A stretch of DNA of 64,000 nucleotides from Coffea arabica (Eukaryota > Streptophyta > Magnoliopsida > Gentianales > Rubiaceae): positions 50,167,001 to 50,231,000 of the forward strand of contig NC_092316.1 of NCBI RefSeq assembly GCF_036785885.1, given 5' to 3'. Below the pieces are notes generated by a model, which made no database searches, had not been told where the DNA came from, and worked only from the letters and a program-made list of their open reading frames with translations. The number at the start of each line of letters is the position of its first letter. The first letter of the stretch is position 1. Of this stretch, positions 57,459 through 64,000 are shown in pieces. Both the position numbers and the translations under genes were made by a program.

Positions 57459-59075
57459 CTAGAGGTGGCAAAAAAGCCCAAAACCCAACAACCCACCCAA
57501 CCCGCCCACTAATTTTAGAGGATGGGTTGGGTCAATTGGGTTATGGGTTTTATTGAGTTGGGTAAGAACAACCCAACTTATTCATTGGGCGGGTTGAGTT
57601 TTTTATTTGGGTACCCAATACCCAACTTGTTTAAAAGTAATTCAAAATAATAAATACAAGATTTAATACACATATGCCCAACTATTTACATTTGGACATG
57701 TGTTAATAATTAATTAATTAATTTGTATTCAAAATTCTCATATATATATTTTTTCAATCATTTTTTAATTTTTATTTAAAATAAAAAAGAAAATTGAAAT
57801 AAAAACTCATGCTTATTTTACTTTTATAACAGTAGTTAAACTTGCTCAACTTCTATAATAATTTATAATGCCTTTTAAAAGTATGTTCTTTTTTTCCTCT
57901 TTTTTTTTCTTTTTTTTGTGGTAAAAATGTCAATAGTTCATGAATTCTCCTCTCATTTATTTCTTAAAAAGTTTGGGATTTTCCTTAATAATTTTTTGGG
58001 AACCAATACTAGTACTTTTTACAAGTATATAATATTTTCTGCTTTATATTAGAACTGTGGTAATTCTAAAATATTAATATGACCATAGCATTATGTATAT
58101 CAAATCAATAAAAAAGTACCTTCTAATATATATTATATGTATATAGATCATGATATTAACTTCGAATCAACATAGTTGGCTATCATTTGTTTAAGTATTT
58201 TTTTAAAAAATTTTTATGGTAAAGGAAAAAGTGGCTATGGGAAAGGGAAGGATCCAATGGAGACACAAGGGAACAAGAAGAGGGAGAATCCACTTCGAAC
58301 CTAGATTACTACACTAGCTAAACAAATTCCGACACAAAATCCTGTTTTCTAACAAGTGTGTGCACAAGTAACTAAACTTAATGGAAGAGGCAATTTCAAC
58401 AAAATTAATTGAATCAATGGGTAAAGTTAGGACTCAACTTGCAGAATCAACGTCGAATCAAAATTTTTGAGAATATAAGGACTAAAGTACTAACTTATTT
58501 TCTATAATTTCAAAATTATTATACAACAAATTATATGTCTCTTACTTACATTTTCAAGTATAATATAATCTAGCATTCAATAATTTATATACATAGAATA
58601 TTAAAATTTACAATAAAACAGATATGAATAGTAAAAGTGTTAATAAGTTATGACAAAAATAAGTTTCAATCAATTAGTAATATTAAAAAAAAGTACAAAG
58701 TAAACAATTTTTTTAGCTAATCTATTTAAATGTATAATTTATTATCTAAAATTCACAATACAAGCAATATAAAATATTATTCTATTTATGATGTGTTTCC
58801 AAGGAACTTAAGAAGTGAGTGTGTGTTTGTGTGTTTTGAAAATACATTTATGTATGTGAAAAAAAATATTTTGTGTGTTAAAATGTATGTGAAAAAGTTT
58901 ATGTATTAAAATGTATTAATTAATTTGTTGGGTCATATTTGGGTCATGGGTTTGAGATAACCCAATATGACCCAACCCAAAATCAACCCAATCTAAAGTT
59001 GAACGGGTTGGGTATAACCCATTTAAGTGAAAACCCAATATTAATCCGCCCAAAACCCGCCCAATTGCCAGGTAT
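57459..59075. mobile_element. hAT-type non-autonomous element, 1.6 kb
   Basis: It is flanked by an exact 8-bp duplication ACTTGAGA at 57451-57458 and 59076-59083. The ends CTAGAGGTGGCAA and TTGCCAGGTAT are inverted. The subterminal zones are full of AACCCAACCC / GGGTTGGGT blocks that are inverted between the two sides. The 1.3-kb centre is AT-rich with no transposase frame. Confidence 0.85.
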
Positions 59076-59719
59076 ACTTGAGATAGTTAATTATGCTAAT
59101 TAGAAACATGCATAGATGTTCACAAGATTACAATTATTTTATCTTATTTTTAAAAATATTGTTGAAGTTTTACAGTGTAATTTTTATCTGATCTATAATA
59201 GTCATTCTTCATATTTGTTTTTTGATATCTATAGATGTTTGATCAAGTAACTTCTGTCATTACTTTTGATGAAATGATGATGTTTTACCAAAAACATCAC
59301 CTTTAGATATGTAGTATTATTCTTCACATCTATTTTTTAATATGTATGTATGTATGATATTGTAACTTATGCCATTAGTGCATATTTTAATGAAATTATG
59401 ATGTTTTATCAAAAATGTTTTTTTTTCATAAGTGAGAGATTTTGAATTTAGAATCACCTATGTATAACCCCTTTCATATTACCACCCAACCTAATCCTTC
59501 TCAAAAGAAAAGTGTTTTGGTGAAATTATGTCTCGCTGTCAATTCTTAGCTATATGCTAGAGAAGGTTGAAAATTTTACCAAGTTCAATTCGTTTAATGT
59601 CCTGATCATCTCATAATTTTCTTTACTGTTTCACCAGTACTTTCCAATTTGAATCATTTAAATTCTTGAAGGCAAGTTCTGTTGTATTTTAGTACACGGT
59701 TGTTAAAATATATTTTAGA

Positions 59720-59900
59720 TGTCATATTTTTAGAAATATAAGATTAATTAGAGAAAGTAAATAAATACAAGGGAGAGTGAGCAAGATTAAATAACAAAAA
59801 CATATAAATGTAAGGGAAGATAATAATTGTTCATAAGTGTATATATATCGTAAGTGTATAATTGTTCGAGCACCCTTAGAAAAACCCATATTAAAGTATC
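59720..59900. repeat. Dispersed repeat shared with 657-840
   Basis: AAGATTAATTAGAGAAAGTA, AAATACAAGGGAGAGTGAGC and AGATAATAATTGTTCATAAG parallel the first copy in order. The family is not identified. Confidence 0.4.
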
Positions 59901-60534
59901 AAATTCAAATTGATGATTACCATATTAGAGATTTTTCTTGGGGCAAAATAATTAGAAATGTTACTTGCATGAGAAACATTTAGCAATACGAAGAGGGACC
60001 AAAATTTTTGTTGAGCTTGATAAAACTATTGAATGGCTTCAAAAGAGGGTAAAATACGGTAAATTCCCCTGAACTGTCTCCCTTTTCTGACTTTAATTTT
60101 TGTTTCGTTGCAAATCATTCCAATTTTATTAATTGTTTATCAATTAATTGATCAAAACTGATCTTTTTACTAATTGATCGAAACTGATCTTTATCATTAC
60201 AAATTAGAGTCAGGCAGCAAGGTCGACAAAGCAGGAATAATAGGTTTGAAAACATGCCATGATAAGCGACAAACAAGGGAAAAATGAAGTTAACTTTTCA
60301 ATTTGAGGAAGGCGTGATGAAATTTACATGAAGACTCCTCATGATGCCACATTAGTCTACCATGCATTCCCAAATATTCTACAATCATCAACTCATCCAA
60401 TTTCTAACTCTTGGTTACCTTATCTTCTCGGAAAAATACCGCAAGAAAACCACCCTCATTACGAATGATTTGGTTGATGCAATCCTTTTTTGTTTTAAGT
60501 TGCACCAACCATATTTTTCTTGTAAGAAAAAAAT

Positions 60535-61020
60535 GGGGTAAAATACATATAACCCTCCTGTGATTTGCCTATTATATATGAAATCCCCTCAATGTTTAAA
60601 AATAAGGATGGCAATGTGCGGCCACCCGCCCTGCGGGGGGCTAATGGGAGGGGAGTTGGGGCAGGGGGTGGGGTGGTGGGGAATTTTTTCTCCCCGTTTA
60701 GAAACGGCACCCCCGCCCCGCCACCCGCTTAAAAAAAATAAATATATAATTATATATAATATTTAATTTAATTAGTTACAAACTTATGATAATGACATTA
60801 TTAGTTATATGTATTATATGATGTATATTAGTATATGTAATATAATTGATATTATTAATTATACTAATAATTATATATGACTACTAATAAAAATTAATTG
60901 TACATTTCATTCATTTTTCACTTTACATGAAATCATAGGAAGGTTATATAACTATTTTGAAACCTTAGACGGGTCATCTGACATTATATAAAATCATAGG
61001 AGTTATAAGTGATTTACCCC
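60535..61020. mobile_element. TIR element interrupted by a hAT-like insertion
   Basis: The left end GGGGTAAAATACATATAACC then CTCCTGTGATTT opposes a right end whose reverse complement is GGGGTAAATCACTTATAACT then CCTATGATTT. It contains the GC-ended element at 60605-60900, giving a clear nesting order: this element is older. No flanking duplication was confirmed. Confidence 0.6.
60605..60900. mobile_element. GC-ended hAT-like element, copy B (short)
   Basis: It begins GGATGGCAATGTGCGGCCAC, with CCCGCCCCGCCACCCGC after it, and runs into an AT-rich part that is the reverse complement of 56690-56880. It is shorter than copy A and seems to lack one end. The small frames on either strand here are products of the G/C runs. 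Confidence 0.55.
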
Positions 61021-61543
61021 TTTTTTTCACACATAGTGTAACATATTCATATGTTATTTTAGAGAAGGTAACCGTAAACCTGTAAGAGCTAGAAATGATC
61101 ATTTGAAATTTGAATTCAGCTACAAAATATGATGCTTAAAGGAGCTCATGCTTTCTTACTTTCTCTATAACTGTACACATCAACTTTCATTTACTTGTTG
61201 ACGGAAAAGGACGGGGAATCTTAGTTGACCCTTAGTTAAGATTTTGTGGGCAAAAGTTTAGGTTCTAATGTCTTTTAATATAACTTTGAACAATTGTGAG
61301 ATAAGTAAGGGATGACATGATGATTAATATGTGTGTCGTCTGCATACACAAAAGTTCCATTAATTTTCTTCACACAGTCAACAAATGCATAAAATATGAT
61401 GAATTTGAAAACTTAGGAGTGTAATGCATCTAAAAATAAAATTTAACGTACAAAGTGAGAATGAGCCATAAGTTAGGAGGCGAAAAGTAAAATTAGTCCT
61501 CACTAATTATTTAATATCAGCCCAAGTACTTATATCCACACTA

Positions 61544-61891
61544 TAATTCAACTTGGCTTGGTTTAATATAAGTTTAAATAGTAACATGACACTTGGCGCA
61601 ACACTATTTGTGGCATTGGGTTGGCATAGAAAACATGTCACCGAGGATCTCAAGTGATGACACTGGAGTAATTAAAAGTCACTTGAGATCCTCGGTGACA
61701 TGTTTTCTATGCCAACCCAATGCCACAAATAGTGTTGTGCCAAGTGTCTTGTTATTATTTACACTTTAATTTTCTAATAATTCAACTTGGCTTGGTTTAA
61801 TATAAGTTTAAATAGTAACATGACACTTGGCGCAACACTATTTGTGGCATTGGGTTGGCATAGAAAACATGTCACCGAGGATCTCAAGTGA
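61544..61891. repeat. Near-perfect hairpin with an additional direct copy of one arm
   Basis: Left arm 61582-61657 and right arm 61679-61754 pair over 76 nt with two mismatches around a 21-nt loop. A third copy of the left arm and its upstream sequence lies at 61778-61891, 234 bp downstream of 61544-61657 and almost identical to it. The arms include GGCATTGGGTTGGCATAG. A transcript through 61582-61754 would fold into a long duplex of the kind processed to small RNAs. There is no open frame of note. Confidence 0.9.
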
Positions 61892-62075
61892 CACTATGAT
61901 ATGTCTAATGATATCAAATTTGTCGGTTACTATAGAACAAGACACTTTTGTGCGTAAATTCATGAAGTTTACACTTGACCAAAATCTCATTTGCTTGAGC
62001 ATAAAGATGATGAAAACCTGAACTTATACTTAAGTGAACTTAATTAACTGAGAAAGGCCAAATGGGACTAGCAGA

Positions 62076-62765
62076 TAGGAGTGGCAATCGGGTCAAATTG
62101 AGACTCATGTATAATAGGAACCTGCTGATCCGAACACAACTCACCAACCCGTAACGGATCAAGATACTTGACCTGAACCTAAAATTTTCGAGTTAGTGGG
62201 TTGGAGGGTCAATTTCGGGTTGACCTGATATTACCTGAAACATAATTTCAATTTATTAATTTACCACTACAGTTTCTAACGTAACCAATTTCGCACGAGG
62301 CTAATTACATAATTAAGTAATAAGAATCTCGATAAAATAATCCCAAATCAGATTTGAAATAAATTAAAACACTGTAAAAATGTTTTATTCCAAACCAGAT
62401 CTAAAATAAATTAAGACACTATAAAAGTAGAAAATAATGTAATACATTATTTGTCCAAACGTAATAATTCCAACTTCACGCAACTTAAACAAATTCATTT
62501 AGGATTAAACGATTAATGCCTTTGGGAAAAAAAGAATAACTTAGTTTAGTTGGATAAAATATTTTTATATTTATTAAATTCTTTTTAATTCATAAACAGT
62601 TTTTGAGGTCAACCCGTGGATGACTTAAATTCGACCTATTTTCTTTTCGGTTCATCGGATTCGACCCGACTCTGATCCGAACCCGCAAAACCTCAATCTA
62701 AACCCATTAATTTCGTGTTAGATTCACGTCGTATTTTCAGGTCGTGTCAAAAATTATCACCCTTA
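62076..62765. mobile_element. hAT-type non-autonomous element
   Basis: The ends TAGGAGTGGCAATCGGGTC and TTTGACACG-related (reverse complement of the right end: TAAGGGTGATAATTTTTGAC) form a degenerate inverted pair. The flanks CTAGCAGA (62068-62075) and CCGGCAGA (62766-62773) match at 6 of 8. The subterminal CGGGTC/GACCCG words are in opposite orientation. It is older than the 26419 and 46683 elements, judging by end divergence. Confidence 0.7.
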
Positions 62766-62773
62766 CCGGCAGA

Positions 62774-63418
62774 CAGAAATGACACAATCTACTACATTGA
62801 TTCATTCAATGGCTCCAAACGAACTTAAAGGGGGGCTCCAAAAAACTGTCTTGGATTACAAGGGCAGAGGGGCAGAGAAAGTTCAAAGTTTCAAACTTGT
62901 CGGGCAAGTGGTTTTGAACTAAAAATATGTGAACAAAATTGATTAGTGACTCGCATCTGGCTGTAAACAAACTGACATTTGATTTTGAACGAGCAAACAT
63001 TTTTATTTTGAAGACATTTTTAGTATATTTAAAGGGTAAGTTCGAGAGTTTTAGCTTGTTCGGCTACTAATACTAACTTGATCCATAGAACTCACAAACA
63101 TATATTTTAATTCATCAATTATCTAAATATATTTTAAACACTAGATTAATTAATGATTTACAAATTCAAATACTTTCTAAATAGTCTAAACAATCATCAG
63201 AAGGATTTGAGAAAATTTCAAATTCTTTGTGAAATCTCTTAATCTAAACGCAATCAAATAGTATCGTATAGACAAAAATATCAAATGTCATGACCCAACA
63301 ACCGTGGAGCAAAACATCTCCATCTGCCAAGAAATGTAAGTGGATAAATGAAGGATAATGGGCGCTTTTCCATGACTGGTCTTAATTTTGACACTTAAAA
63401 GAGACTTTTCATTATGAA
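62774..63418. other. Intergenic, nothing recognised
   Basis: The short minus-strand frame at 62806-63000 has no domain or splice context. No repeat ends are seen. Confidence 0.35.
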
Positions 63419-63790
63419 CTTTGGCTCCAATAAGCAATATTCTCAATTAATTTAGGAAGAAATTAATCTTTATAAAAAAAAGGGAGGAGGAAGTAACACT
63501 AATTGACATGGGTAAATTGGGAGGGAATCAAAAAGTAATTTGGTCAATTGATTATGACTATTAGGAGGCTTTTTTGTATGACCTTTGGCTCCAATAAGCA
63601 ACACTCTCTATTAATTTAGGAGGGACATAATCTTTTATAAAGAGGGAAAAAATTAAACTATTTTCCGGCAGATTAGGAGGGAATTTAAAAGAAATTTGGT
63701 CCAACTAAGTAACTAATTGTAAGACTAACTTTGGCTCCAATTCTCTGTTTAGGAGGGAAACATTTCTTTTAATAAAGGAAATGAAGGAAA
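63419..63790. repeat. Degenerate tandem repeat, unit about 150-160 bp
   Basis: Three units start with AMYTTTGGCTCCAAT at 63419, 63581 and 63728, each followed by a TTTAGGAGGGA-type block and GAAATTTGGTCAA or equivalent. Spacing is 162 and 147 bp. The array may continue weakly towards the end of the window. Confidence 0.7.
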
Positions 63791-64000
63791 AGTATAAAAG
63801 AGGAAGTTAGGAAATTGTCCTATACACAAATGGGCGGAAAACATCTCTTTCTTCTTTTTTGTTTTTTTTTTAAGTTTTAATCCAGAAAAACTTGCAGAAT
63901 TTCATTGGGGGATTAATATTTAATTACCAAGTTCCTGATTTAACTACTTTTTTTTTTTGTTTTTACTTCATTTTCTTTACTTCCTACTTGAATTCATTTA

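Noticed and set aside
60495-60766. Proline/glycine-rich frames on both strands
   Set aside because: Product of the G- and C-runs at the end of a hAT-like element.

Overview
The window is nuclear DNA from a flowering plant, most likely a woody eudicot. The evidence is spliced genes with GT-AG introns, a tandem family of tau-class glutathione S-transferases (a plant-specific class), a plant PLS-class PPR editing factor, a cytosolic-type tRNA-Leu, and very AT-rich intergenic DNA packed with plant MITEs. I cannot name the species from sequence alone.

Layout. From 1 to 36 kb lies a head-to-tail array of tau GST genes, all on the + strand: the 3' end of one gene (1-77), then genes at 3180, 11414, 22277, 30830 and 35173. 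Each complete member has the family's two-exon structure, with a phase-0 intron after codon 106 or 107. Four look intact. The one at 22277 has a one-base deletion in exon 1 and is probably a pseudogene. A Ty1/copia LTR retrotransposon (16403-22027, TSD ACTTG, near-identical LTRs, coding part broken) sits only 250 bp upstream of that pseudogene. The 30830 gene has a 2.15-kb intron made largely of two inverted-repeat elements.

From 38.3 to 41.3 kb a tRNA-Leu(CAG) gene (- strand) lies head to head with an intronless PPR gene that I recognise as the orthologue of Arabidopsis OTP87 (At1g74600), a mitochondrial C-to-U editing factor. The 41.3-49 kb stretch shows no convincing gene.

At 49.3 and 55.6 kb (- strand) are two small paralogous genes that no single reading frame reveals correctly. 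Each has two exons with the same phase-1 intron position, and each encodes an 80-residue precursor with a signal peptide and an eight-cysteine mature peptide, C-x2-C-x-C-C-x(7,8)-C-C-x-C-x-C. I cannot assign them to a characterised family, and they are the most interesting coding find here.

The rest is repeat-driven. At least five hAT-type non-autonomous elements have 8-bp target duplications that can be read directly (6546, 26419, 46683, 57459, 62076). There are two Stowaway MITEs, a Mutator-like MITE with a perfect 9-bp TSD (36412), another with an 8/9 TSD (23512), several long inverted-repeat elements, Helitron-type termini (24203, 27712, 29203), a 1.45-kb nearly pure A/T array, recent tandem duplications, and a near-perfect 76-nt-arm hairpin at 61.6 kb.
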